From a virus, in IMG/VR virus record IMGVR_UViG_3300036845_000183, positions 1 through 55,180 of that record: a stretch of 55,180 nt of DNA, one strand, 5' to 3'. Of this stretch, positions 45,644-53,046 are shown one piece after another. The position numbers and the translations under genes are program-made. The notes beneath the pieces were generated by a model. That model was given only the letters and a program-made list of their open reading frames with translations. It was not told the origin of the DNA and ran no database searches. Each line of letters starts with the position of its first letter. Position 1 is the stretch's first letter.

Positions 45644-46134
45644 CACAGAAGATCCCGCCGCCGCCGAATCTGGCCAAAGAAAATCCGCAGCTTAACCGTT
45701 GGCTACTGGAAGTGACGTCCATCCTCAATTCGCAGGGCGCCGTCACTCAAAGTTCGGTCGCCGGCTTGAACGATATCGTAGTGCAAGTTGGCAGCAACAC
45801 GGTCGACATCACGGCGTTGAGCGCCCAAGTTACGACGAACACCGCCAACATCGCCACGAATACCGCCAACATCGCCACGAATACCGCCAACATCGCCACG
45901 AACACCGCCAACATCGCCACGAACACCGCCAACATCGCCACGAACACCGCCAACATCGCCACGAACACCGCCAACATCGCCACGCTGACGGCGCGCAACC
46001 AAGTGTTCAGCGGCGCAGGCGCTCCGGCTGCTGGCCTTGGCGTCAACGGCGACTGGTACGGCAACACAACGGGCGGTGCAGGCGCCAGGATCTACATCAA
46101 GATCGCGGGGACGTGGACGGCGTTTGCGTTCTGA
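45640..46134 (+). CDS. Tail needle/fibre-like protein with heptad minisatellite
   Basis: A 164-residue protein: a Pro-rich start, a coiled-coil segment (LNDIVVQVGSNTVDITALSA), then seven NTANIAT heptads coded by the 21-bp repeat, and a small C-terminal beta domain (VFSGAGAPAAGLGVNGDWYG). The heptads would give a trimeric coiled-coil shaft. ATGA overlap with gp10-like. By analogy with P22 it may be the tail needle; proof is lacking. Confidence 0.7.
   Translation: MTQKIPPPPNLAKENPQLNRWLLEVTSILNSQGAVTQSSVAGLNDIVVQVGSNTVDITALSAQVTTNTANIATNTANIATNTANIATNTANIATNTANIATNTANIATNTANIATLTARNQVFSGAGAPAAGLGVNGDWYGNTTGGAGARIYIKIAGTWTAFAF
45838..45984. repeat. 21-bp coding minisatellite, seven copies
   Basis: Seven tandem units of AACACCGCCAACATCGCCACG (two copies read AAT at the first codon) code NTANIAT seven times. 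Units begin at 45838, 45859, 45880, 45901, 45922, 45943 and 45964. Copy number could change by slippage without a frameshift, giving variable shaft length. Confidence 0.95.
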
Positions 46135-46444
46135 GCGACCATGCAGCGTTCACGGTTCCTTGAAACTCCTCCAGCGTACGAGCGATAAAATAGGTACCGC
46201 CTGCGTCTTCCCATTGACGCCGGAACTTGATTTGATCAGCGTCTTGTTCGCCTTCATCGTCCTTCAGCTCGATAGCCACCCGGTAACCCGGAACAAACAG
46301 AAGCCAATCGGCGACGCCTTTCCGAACGCCCATTCGCTTGAAAAACATGTGCGTGCCAAAGCTACCTTTGCGCTCGTTCGCCACGTGAAAAATGAGCAGT
46401 CGATCCCAAAGCCCGGACTTGTCGAGCCACTGTTTACAGTGCAT
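46097..46444 (-). CDS. VRR-NUC domain nuclease
   Basis: A 115-residue protein. Matches VRR-NUC/Holliday-junction-resolvase-like nucleases: RMGVRKGVADWLLFVPGYRV, AIELKDDEGEQDADQIKFRR, AGGTYFIARTLEEFQ. Catalytic D46, E59, K61 and Q71 are visible. ATG at 46444 is a choice; upstream residues overlap the RHH gene. Probably resolves branched replication DNA. Its end overlaps the convergent fibre gene by 38 bases. Confidence 0.78.
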   Translation of the reverse strand: MHCKQWLDKSGLWDRLLIFHVANERKGSFGTHMFFKRMGVRKGVADWLLFVPGYRVAIELKDDEGEQDADQIKFRRQWEDAGGTYFIARTLEEFQGTVNAAWSLRTQTPSTSPRS

Positions 46445-46475
46445 CTGCAGGCAAGTTTCATCGTTCGTGACGGTC

Positions 46476-46676
46476 TTAGCGGGCTTTTTTCGTAAGGACG
46501 CCGAGTTTTTCAAGCTGTTCCTCCAAGGGTGGTAACCACGCCTCCAGGGCTGCCTGGACGGCCTCTGAGCGACTGTTGGCGCCGACGTCAATGTTGCGCA
46601 CTACGAAGTCTATGCGAGCCACCAGGGAGGCCGGCACACGTGCGGAAATCATGATCGTTTTGCGTTCGGATGCCAT
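46476..46676 (-). CDS. Ribbon-helix-helix regulator
   Basis: A 66-residue protein, MASERKTIMISARVPASLVA: a strand TIMISARVP followed by helices RIDFVVRNID and SRSEAVQAALEAWLPPLEEQ, the RHH (CopG-like) pattern. Expressed from the promoter at 46686-46715, which matches another at 19371-19399. Confidence 0.7.
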   Translation of the reverse strand: MASERKTIMISARVPASLVARIDFVVRNIDVGANSRSEAVQAALEAWLPPLEEQLEKLGVLTKKAR

Positions 46677-46685
46677 CAGTGCTAG

Positions 46686-46715
46686 TCTGTACTCCGAAAA
46701 TGTATGACATTGCAA
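46686..46715 (-). promoter_or_regulatory. Promoter with TGTCATACATTTT spacer (copy 2)
   Basis: Minus strand: TTGCAA (46715-46710), 18-base spacer with TGTCATACATTTTCGGAG, TACAGA (46691-46686), then the RHH start at 46676. 22 of 25 core bases equal those of 19370-19394. Reads into a putative repressor, suggesting self-control. Confidence 0.6.
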
Positions 46716-46725
46716 GGGGCTCGGC

Positions 46726-47490
46726 ATGGCCGGTTTTGGCGAGGGTTTGGGGCAGATCATCGGGGCGCAGGAGGCCTCGGGCGACCTGAACGCCGGCTTG
46801 ATGAACGTCAACGGCACGTCGCGCACTGGCTTGGCAGGCATCAGCGATACAGCGAACGCGGGCGTCGCGAACATCAACGCTACGGCGGGTACCTTCGGGC
46901 CACAAGTGCAGCCGTACAATCAGTTTGGCCAGTCGTTCCTGGCGCCGACGACCGCCGCGGCGCAGGGTGTGCAGAACACCGCCAACGCGGGGGTGACTTC
47001 GTACGACGATTTCATGAAGAACTACCAGACGTCGCCGGCTGAGAAGTACCTGACCCAGCAAGCCGACGCGACGCAGAACAGCAGCGCGGCAGCGCACGGC
47101 GGCTTGCTTTCCGGTGCCAACGAGCGGGCGCTGAGCGGCATCAATGAAGGCATCGCCAGTCAGTACAGCAATCAGGCTTACCAAAATTATCTCCAAGGCA
47201 ACCAGCAGCATTTCGGCCAGCTCGAAACCGCCTTCGGCAACATGCTCGGTTCGATCGGCGTTGGCACCACGGCTACCGGACAGCAAGCCGGCGTCACCAC
47301 GGCGCAGATGGGTAACCAAGCTGGCATAACCGCCAGCCAACTAAGCCAGCAAGGCAACATCGACGTCGGCCAGATGAACAATCAATCATCGATCGCCCAG
47401 GCTCAGGCGAAGAACGATCAGAGCAAGGGTTCCGGCCTGGGATCGATGTTTTCCGGCATGAGTTCGATATTGCCAGCGTTCGCGTTTTGA
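46726..47490 (+). CDS. Ejection/internal virion protein
   Basis: A 254-residue protein, MAGFGEGLGQIIGAQEASGD, rich in Gly, Ala, Gln and Asn with amphipathic helices and low charge, like the ejected proteins of P22-like phages. It ends with a hydrophobic FSGMSSILPAFAF. Stands alone as plus strand between minus-strand genes. Confidence 0.6.
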   Translation: MAGFGEGLGQIIGAQEASGDLNAGLMNVNGTSRTGLAGISDTANAGVANINATAGTFGPQVQPYNQFGQSFLAPTTAAAQGVQNTANAGVTSYDDFMKNYQTSPAEKYLTQQADATQNSSAAAHGGLLSGANERALSGINEGIASQYSNQAYQNYLQGNQQHFGQLETAFGNMLGSIGVGTTATGQQAGVTTAQMGNQAGITASQLSQQGNIDVGQMNNQSSIAQAQAKNDQSKGSGLGSMFSGMSSILPAFAF

Positions 47491-47630
47491 TCGTAAATAA
47501 ATTCCACAGTTTCTCGTCTCAAGAAACCGCTATTGTAAGCAGATATCTCGGTATCCGACACTGTGAGGCAGCGCCACCATGGAATGTTTGGGGCGCAGCC
47601 GGTCGCGTAAGTCACCCGGCATTTGAACAC
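47418..47630 (-). CDS. Possible small protein
   Basis: A 70-residue frame, MFKCRVTYATGCAPNIPWWR, with four Cys-type residues in the first half. GTG start at 47630, just after the acetyltransferase stop, but it overlaps the end of the convergent virion gene by 73 bases. Without homologues it is doubtful. Confidence 0.3.
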   Translation of the reverse strand: MFKCRVTYATGCAPNIPWWRCLTVSDTEISAYNSGFLRRETVEFIYDQNANAGNIELMPENIDPRPEPLL

Positions 47631-47634
47631 TACG

Positions 47635-48138
47635 TCACCTCGTTATCGAGTACGAAAAAACGTCCTGCGGTTCGTGGCTCAGGTTCGGGAACACTTCGAA
47701 CCGTCGCAGCCGGCCCTCACGTTCTGCACCCATGCGTGACAGTACCCTTTGTACGGGCAAATTGTCAACATGGCAGTACGCCCAAACACGCCAAATGTTC
47801 GGGTGCGTGAAGATCCACGTCACGAACGGAACCGACAGTTCCCGGCCGGCGCCGCGGGCTTTCTGGGTGCGGTTGAATGCGATTGTCAGCGCGACTTGAT
47901 GGCCTTGGGCTTCCATGCCGACGATGCCTAGGAACTTCGCATCGTCCAGCACGGCCAGCCATCGCGTCGGCGACGTAGCGTAGCGCTCGATCAACGCCGA
48001 CGCCTCCGCAACGCCCCGGAGCTGCCGCAAGCCCATGTAGCGCACCGTCTGCGCATCGCCGAACAGCGCGAGCAGCTCCGGGGCGTCCCATAGATTGACG
48101 TCCCGGAGGGTAAAACGGCCAAGGGTGGCGGATGTCAC
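47635..48138 (-). CDS. GNAT-family acetyltransferase
   Basis: A 167-residue protein with GNAT pattern: N-terminal LGRFTLRDVNLWDAPELLAL, ALTIAFNRTQKARGAGRELS (acetyl-CoA loop RxxGxG-like) and VDNLPVQRVLSRMGAEREGR. Close to ribosomal-protein Ala or small-molecule acetyltransferases in form. In phages this may modify host proteins or nucleotides. GTG start overlaps the upstream stop (GTGA). Confidence 0.75.
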   Translation of the reverse strand: MTSATLGRFTLRDVNLWDAPELLALFGDAQTVRYMGLRQLRGVAEASALIERYATSPTRWLAVLDDAKFLGIVGMEAQGHQVALTIAFNRTQKARGAGRELSVPFVTWIFTHPNIWRVWAYCHVDNLPVQRVLSRMGAEREGRLRRFEVFPNLSHEPQDVFSYSITR

Positions 48139-48314
48139 TCAGCACGCTCGCGGTTGAGGAAGGGCTTGCGCAGCGTCGGCGCCTTCACGGGCCTGCGGGT
48201 ATTGAATGCTACGAACGGGTTGGCGAGGGCCGTGACGGGCTTCAGCACTGAGATCGGCATTTTGTCGGTAACGAAGCGGTAATCGTTGGCGGGAAGTTCG
48301 GTCTTGTGGGTCAT
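48135..48314 (-). CDS. Leader-regulon small gene F (unknown)
   Basis: A 59-residue basic protein, MTHKTELPANDYRFVTDKMP, with KAPTLRKPFLNRERAE at the end. The ATG at 48314 follows leader copy F. Not recognised. Confidence 0.65.
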   Translation of the reverse strand: MTHKTELPANDYRFVTDKMPISVLKPVTALANPFVAFNTRRPVKAPTLRKPFLNRERAE

Positions 48315-48317
48315 GTT

Positions 48318-48348
48318 GCTCTCCAGCGGTTGTCGATGTACGTACATA
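48318..48348 (-). promoter_or_regulatory. Leader module copy F
   Basis: Minus strand: TATGTA (48348-48343) in the palindrome TGTACGTACA, then ACAACCGCTGGAGAGC (48333-48318) and ATG. Positions -10 to leader match copy B almost exactly. The best -35 at 17 bases is TTGGGC; the TGA/TTGACA overlap seen elsewhere is absent here. Confidence 0.75.
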
Positions 48349-48382
48349 GCACGTTTCGCCCCACAGCCCAATCACATTTTCG

Positions 48383-48880
48383 TTACTCCCACGGCATCCG
48401 TTCTGGTGCGGCCTCTAGAGGCGGCATGTCTTCCGGGCGCAATTGGAACACGAGCAAACCCGCCTTTGTCTGTCCGACGTAGCGAAAACCAGCTAAAACC
48501 CATGTGCGGCCCCATGTCGGACAACTTCGAATGGTCGTCGGCTGTACTTTTGTGTGATCGATGAACGTCACCATGCCTAACGTGGGTGGCTCGCCATATA
48601 CGGCACGCGTGGCCGCTACGGCTTGACGTATTAGATCGGACGCAGCCCCAGCACCTTCGGAACGGAACGCGGAACACACCCATGCGCCAGCCCACGCATG
48701 CTTAACGTACTCCGCAAATGGCCACGAAGTCACCCAAAAAGCACGTTGGCAGTCGGATAGCAGAACCACACAACGACCCGGCGGTACGAATTGCGGGCTG
48801 CCGACCTTCTGTCGGTTGTAGTGTCGGTCTGCCAGTGGCAACGCCATGGGGTCCGCACGGTGGCTCCTACGCCATTTCAT
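48383..48880 (-). CDS. Conserved phage protein of unknown function
   Basis: A 165-residue protein starting MKWRRSHRADPMALPLADRH. The signature HYNRQKVGSPQFVPPGRCVV, followed by LGMVTFIDHTKV, is shared by a large group of phage and actinobacterial proteins that lack an assigned role. Start set by the ATGA overlap with the DNA polymerase stop. Confidence 0.7.
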   Translation of the reverse strand: MKWRRSHRADPMALPLADRHYNRQKVGSPQFVPPGRCVVLLSDCQRAFWVTSWPFAEYVKHAWAGAWVCSAFRSEGAGAASDLIRQAVAATRAVYGEPPTLGMVTFIDHTKVQPTTIRSCPTWGRTWVLAGFRYVGQTKAGLLVFQLRPEDMPPLEAAPERMPWE

Positions 48881-50790
48881 TTGGACATTCTTTGCGCCGT
48901 GTAGCCCTCGCAATCCAGCGGCAACCCGGCCGTCCAGTGCCGCGGCCGGCGCATGATCGCGCGCATTTGCTCCGACCGCTCTTTCGCTACGGCTGCCGGC
49001 GCCAGGGCCAAAATCGAGTCGTACACGTCCAAGATCAACACGACGTCCGGCAGCTCGCGTTCAATGTCGGCTTCGGCGGCGGTAACCAAGTCCCTGGTAC
49101 AGCTCTGGCAAAAAATTTCCAAAAGCGAGCCGCCGAACGCCTTTTGACGAAGCATCGCGCCAAACTTCCCGCGAAAGAAGCACGCTTCGCCTTCGTGCGT
49201 AATGTGCGCCGAGTAATGCGGCACTGCGCGGCCCGAGGGTAGCAGCATCCACACGGTTCCGTGCTGATCTTTCTGAAACGCAGTTTTGCCGGCGGGGAAG
49301 ACGCGGCCTGGTTGCTCATAGATCGCAAACCTGAATGCGTCGGAAAGTTCGTACCATGCTTTCCGCAGGAGCGGATTCGCTTCGCGATACCCGTCGATAT
49401 CCGATCGGGCTTCGTTTTCGGTCATGTTCCGGCCCGCGCGGCGCTGGTGCGCCATGTACGTCTTCCAACCGAGTTGATAGTTGCCCCCCAGCGTGACTGA
49501 TTTGAAATTCTGGCGTTCGATCGGATGGGTTTTCTTAGTCGCGGTTGCTGGCAACTTCAAAATCGTTCTGGCGTTATGCATGTACAGATCGCCATCCGGC
49601 TGTGCCAGAATGCTCAAACGCTCAGTGTCGCCGGCTTGCCACAGGGCTATGAAAAGCTCCGCACTTTTCAGATCGTTGTCGCAAATCATCCAGCCTGGAG
49701 GTGCGACGATGCAGCCACGAAGCGCGTCAGTCAACGCAACGTTGCCGTACTTGAAACCCATCTTCAAACCGGCAATGACTTGTTCGGTATCGTACTTGCC
49801 AGAGGGCCGCGCGATGTTGAACATATTGGCGCCTTCGGAGGTGCCCCGACCCGATCGGGCACCGAAGTACCGCGTAGCGTCTTTGTAGAAGCCGCCGACG
49901 TGTCTATCGAGTAGTGCTTGTGCTTTGAGCGGTGCCGAACCGCCCTCTGCTTGAAGCAGTTCCAGCACGATACGAACTTCGGGCGGCATGTCTTCATCGG
50001 CGAGTGATTCGGCAATGATATGCTTTTGCGTGCTTTCCAATCGGTAGCCGCGGCTTTGGCACCACTCAGCGATGCGCTGACGCTGCGACAGTTTCGTCAC
50101 GGCGTTCTGCGTCAACTCCATTAGCTTGACGGTGCTCTCCTGTTCAATGTCCTGACGGCGTAGCGCGATCGCGGTTGCCAACTCGATATCGATCGGGAGC
50201 CCGATTTCATTCTTACGCCACGTTCGCTCAAAGATCAGGCGTTCGTCGGCCGATAGCGGCGGCAAGCGCGCGTCAAGTTCGACCAGACAGCGGACATCTT
50301 GAACGTTGTATTTGAGCAGCCCTTCGAACAGGTGAATGCGCTCGTCAAAGGTGCCGTCACGTTGCGGCCTGCATGTCGCCATGACGAGCGCACGGCCCGC
50401 AGGATCTTTGCCTTTGAGCCCAAGCACCGTGCAAACTTCATCCAGTCCGCCAGGCAGTGCGAGCGCTTGGGCGCGGCCCATTGTGCAGTCGATTTTTGAA
50501 AGTGGGATGTCGAGAAATGGATTTTGCCGTTTGATGACATTGACGTCAAAATTGGCATGGTGTGCGACGAAGCGCCGGCACGCGCGGATGTCGTCATAGA
50601 AAGCCGATATGGGGTGCGACCCGAGCTGCGGGTGTACGGTGCATGAAGTTTTGAGTTGATTTCGGAACTGCCAAACCGCGGTCGTGATCTGGGTCGAAGG
50701 GTCGGCTGCGTACCGACGCGCGCCGGCCTTTTTCAGGTCTACTCTCGATCTTGTCTCAACGTCGGCTAGCAGACTATCGGGGCATATCAT
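48877..50790 (-). CDS. Family A DNA polymerase with 3'-5' exonuclease domain
   Basis: A 637-residue protein. Exonuclease domain: LADVETRS (about 7-15), AHHANFD, YNVQDV. Polymerase: motif A ICDNDLKSAELFIALWQAGD (about 366-383), motif B RQNFKSVTLGGNYQLG (about 425-440) and motif C LDVYDSI (about 584-591). Motifs A (DNDLKSAE instead of DYSxIE) and C (DVYDS instead of xHDE) are atypical, yet catalytic Asp are present. Replicates the phage genome together with the primase-helicase. ATG overlaps the upstream stop. Confidence 0.88.
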   Translation of the reverse strand: MICPDSLLADVETRSRVDLKKAGARRYAADPSTQITTAVWQFRNQLKTSCTVHPQLGSHPISAFYDDIRACRRFVAHHANFDVNVIKRQNPFLDIPLSKIDCTMGRAQALALPGGLDEVCTVLGLKGKDPAGRALVMATCRPQRDGTFDERIHLFEGLLKYNVQDVRCLVELDARLPPLSADERLIFERTWRKNEIGLPIDIELATAIALRRQDIEQESTVKLMELTQNAVTKLSQRQRIAEWCQSRGYRLESTQKHIIAESLADEDMPPEVRIVLELLQAEGGSAPLKAQALLDRHVGGFYKDATRYFGARSGRGTSEGANMFNIARPSGKYDTEQVIAGLKMGFKYGNVALTDALRGCIVAPPGWMICDNDLKSAELFIALWQAGDTERLSILAQPDGDLYMHNARTILKLPATATKKTHPIERQNFKSVTLGGNYQLGWKTYMAHQRRAGRNMTENEARSDIDGYREANPLLRKAWYELSDAFRFAIYEQPGRVFPAGKTAFQKDQHGTVWMLLPSGRAVPHYSAHITHEGEACFFRGKFGAMLRQKAFGGSLLEIFCQSCTRDLVTAAEADIERELPDVVLILDVYDSILALAPAAVAKERSEQMRAIMRRPRHWTAGLPLDCEGYTAQRMSK

Positions 50791-51560
50791 TCAAAGCACC
50801 CACACGGTTTTTCATCGTGCGGATCATCGGCAGGAGCTGTTTTCGTGTGTAGAAAATTCTCCCACGAAAATGTGCGTCCCAAGCCTTTTACTTTTTTGGC
50901 CCCCACCAAGCCACGCCGTTCAATTTCTAAAGCGCGCTGCATCAGATCCGGGTACTCGGAAGCTAAGTCCAAAATTTCAGCTTTCCGCATGTGCGGGCAG
51001 AAGAAACACGAAGACTTACCCGGCAGCGGCAGCCGGTGCTTTAGTATCTCCACTTCGCATTCCGGGCGCCCCCACTCCCATTCGATAAGTGGGTACCGCA
51101 TCCTATATTTGCCGTCCACTACGCCAAAACGTGCACGTTGCGGCTCTCCAAAGTCGTAGCCGATTAACTTAGTTACCAACTCTCCGCGGCCCCAAACTTC
51201 GCGTAACACGGGATTATTATTGCACCACTTATTTTGCGGTTCTATCTTAAATTTCTGACTGCATGTTTTCCAACCATACGCAACTGATGGTAGCGTCCCC
51301 AACCGTAAACAATCGTCTTCTAAAGACTTCCATTGTTTATCACGTCTGGAACGATGCAGGATTGTGATCGCCGGGTAGCCTCGCCGTACTAAGTACTCGG
51401 AAAATAAGTGAAGATTCTTGTATGTTTTCGGTTTCTCTCCTCCGGTATCCGCAAAAAGGATAGCATAGGGTGCTGGCTCGTTTCGATCGAGCATGCCGAG
51501 ATACATAGCTTCGGAGTTTGTACCTCCACCGAAAGAACCTACTACAACATCTTGAGTCAT
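50787..51560 (-). CDS. PP-loop / PAPS-reductase-like protein
   Basis: A 257-residue protein. N-terminal VVVGSFGGGTNSEAMYLGML is a PP-loop-like SGGxDS variant. The middle has YLVRRGYPAITIL, and the C-terminal part carries SSCFFCPHMRKAE plus a final CGCFE, giving Cys that could hold a metal or Fe-S cluster. Such proteins are related to sulfate-reduction, DNA phosphorothioation (DndC-type) or tRNA-modification enzymes. Next to the DNA polymerase, DNA or nucleotide modification is a guess. Start ATG at 51560. Confidence 0.7.
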   Translation of the reverse strand: MTQDVVVGSFGGGTNSEAMYLGMLDRNEPAPYAILFADTGGEKPKTYKNLHLFSEYLVRRGYPAITILHRSRRDKQWKSLEDDCLRLGTLPSVAYGWKTCSQKFKIEPQNKWCNNNPVLREVWGRGELVTKLIGYDFGEPQRARFGVVDGKYRMRYPLIEWEWGRPECEVEILKHRLPLPGKSSCFFCPHMRKAEILDLASEYPDLMQRALEIERRGLVGAKKVKGLGRTFSWENFLHTKTAPADDPHDEKPCGCFE

Positions 51561-51606
51561 CAGTACGTCAACCCCCGTCTTGTGCGTTCCCACCATATGA
51601 AGCGAT

Positions 51607-51631
51607 GCCAACCCCACCAGTAGGGGTTGGC
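51607..51631. other. Inverted repeat between 51639 and 51560 genes
   Basis: CCAACCCC (51608-51615) and GGGGTTGG (51623-51630) form an 8-bp GC-rich stem with a 7-base loop, right after the stop of the small gene at 51639 and before the PP-loop gene. No T-run; possible pause site or translational control. Confidence 0.45.
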
Positions 51632-51638
51632 AAAACTG

Positions 51639-51878
51639 TCACGAACGATCAGTGCTTTGGACAGCATGCTTTTCTTTCGCGGCAGCCAGCACGCGCGCCG
51701 TTACTGTCCAGTCTGCCCCGATCGCGTGGTGCCTCGCATCCCAGTACGTCGCATCATAGTAGTAAGTGATCGGCGCTTTGCCGCCCAGCTTGCGTTCTCT
51801 GATACGTTGTGGAATGCCCTTGTCGTCGAAGTGGACAGCGAACTTGCGACCATCCACTTCGACCCAGACCTTCTTCAT
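51639..51878 (-). CDS. Small unknown protein
   Basis: A 79-residue protein, MKKVWVEVDGRKFAVHFDDK, with ITYYYDATYWDARHHAIGAD. Strand-rich start, Tyr-rich centre. ATG at 51878 with GAGGG upstream. Not recognised. Confidence 0.6.
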   Translation of the reverse strand: MKKVWVEVDGRKFAVHFDDKGIPQRIRERKLGGKAPITYYYDATYWDARHHAIGADWTVTARVLAAAKEKHAVQSTDRS

Positions 51879-51887
51879 TTCCAACCC

Positions 51888-52685
51888 TCAGCGCGGCGGA
51901 AACGGCTGACCGCTAAAAGGGGATGTCGCATTCCCAGGACTTGTGGATGGCGCTCCAAACGGGGCCGGGGCATTTTGGAAAGCAGGTCCTGATGTTGTCC
52001 CTGGAGCCGTCGTACCGAATGAAGCCGGGGCAAACCCCTGGGGCAGGCTTAGACCCGGCTGCTGAAAACCCGGCGCCCCCTGCGGCTGAAAACCTGGCGA
52101 CCCGGAGAACCCCGCCACCTGCAGACCCTGCTTCTGTGCTTGCTGCATCAGTTCAGCGCCGGACACTGAGTTGGCGAATACGATCTCCTCGCCGGGTGCC
52201 GAGAACACGACGGCATTGAGATACAACTTCGCAGCTCGGTTGTTCTGCTGGCTGACGGCTGCGGTGCCGCCGACCATACAGTAGTCGCCGGATTTCACGC
52301 CGACCTTGTTCTGAAGCTTTACGAGCGCACCGCCAGCCTGAACGATTTCGACGTTCGGCGGGCTTTCGGTGGACGCGTTGAACAACCAGTGGCCCTTGGC
52401 GAACTCGGACGACTTGCCGTCCGCGCTCGGCAGATCGCCGTCCTGAATGCGCCAATCCGTGATCTGCGGGTTGTTGGCGTGCAGCTTCATCAGTGCCGCC
52501 GTCAAGCCGGCGAGCGCCGGTTCGGCATGCCATTGCGCCTGCGTCTTCGGGGTGATGAAGCCGGCGAAGTAGTTGGGCTTTTTCTGCTCCTGCCCTTTGT
52601 AGTTCGTGCTCGGTGACCAAAGGTGTCGCATGTCCACGATGCGAACGTTGAACAGGGTGAACGGTTCATACTGTCTGTTAGCCAT
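51888..52685 (-). CDS. Putative ssDNA-binding protein
   Basis: A 265-residue protein: N-terminal OB-fold-like strands (EPFTLFNVRIVDMRHLWSPS), NYFAGFITPKTQAQW, then a long Pro/Gly/Ser-rich tail ending PFSGQPFPPR. It is consistent with phage SSB proteins (DUF2815-like), which have an OB fold and an exposed tail ending in a protein-binding motif. Placement beside polymerase and PP-loop genes fits. Family is tentative. The window's first 166 bases are the same gene. Confidence 0.65.
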   Translation of the reverse strand: MANRQYEPFTLFNVRIVDMRHLWSPSTNYKGQEQKKPNYFAGFITPKTQAQWHAEPALAGLTAALMKLHANNPQITDWRIQDGDLPSADGKSSEFAKGHWLFNASTESPPNVEIVQAGGALVKLQNKVGVKSGDYCMVGGTAAVSQQNNRAAKLYLNAVVFSAPGEEIVFANSVSGAELMQQAQKQGLQVAGFSGSPGFQPQGAPGFQQPGLSLPQGFAPASFGTTAPGTTSGPAFQNAPAPFGAPSTSPGNATSPFSGQPFPPR

Positions 52686-52734
52686 TTTCAGTTGCTCACT
52701 TTTTCAATTTGCCGGGTCCGCCGGCAGCGGTAAA

Positions 52735-53046
52735 TTAGTCAACTACATCTATACCATACTGTAAAATGGAAAGGCCGCAGTTATCTGCGAGCCCGCGTTC
52801 CGTTGTGGCTCCTTTCGAAGCCGGCCAACCCGGCAGCAAAACAATCGTGCAAGCTTCTTCGCAGATGAACTTCGCGTACTCTGCAAACGCCTTGCGTATC
52901 GGAAACTTTCCCGGCCCATATGCGAACTCAGCGGGGTTGTAAACGACGTGGCCGGCACCGCGCAGCTCCGCAGCGACGCGGTGGAATAGTGGGTAGTTTG
53001 ATTCCGGGTACCCTCTCATGGGTCCGCTGAGGTATATCTTCCGCAT
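52735..53046 (-). CDS. DUF4406-like nucleoside deoxyribosyltransferase-type protein
   Basis: A 103-residue protein, MRKIYLSGPMRGYPESNYPL with HVVYNPAEFAYG and TIVLLPGWPASKGATTERGL: the SGPxR...NPAE...LPGWxxSxGxxxE pattern of DUF4406/nucleoside 2-deoxyribosyltransferase-like proteins, which cut or transfer bases of (deoxy)nucleosides. Occupies the place of MazG in the other copy. ATG at 53046 directly follows the nuclease stop. Confidence 0.78.
   Translation of the reverse strand: MRKIYLSGPMRGYPESNYPLFHRVAAELRGAGHVVYNPAEFAYGPGKFPIRKAFAEYAKFICEEACTIVLLPGWPASKGATTERGLADNCGLSILQYGIDVVD

Noticed and set aside
45838-45984. CRISPR-like repeat array
   Set aside because: Repeats are contiguous without spacers and match a coding heptad in the correct frame of a fibre gene.
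47487-47810. 107-residue plus-strand frame after the ejection-type protein
   Set aside because: Overlaps the acetyltransferase gene and has no domain or ribosome site; the minus strand genes are better supported.
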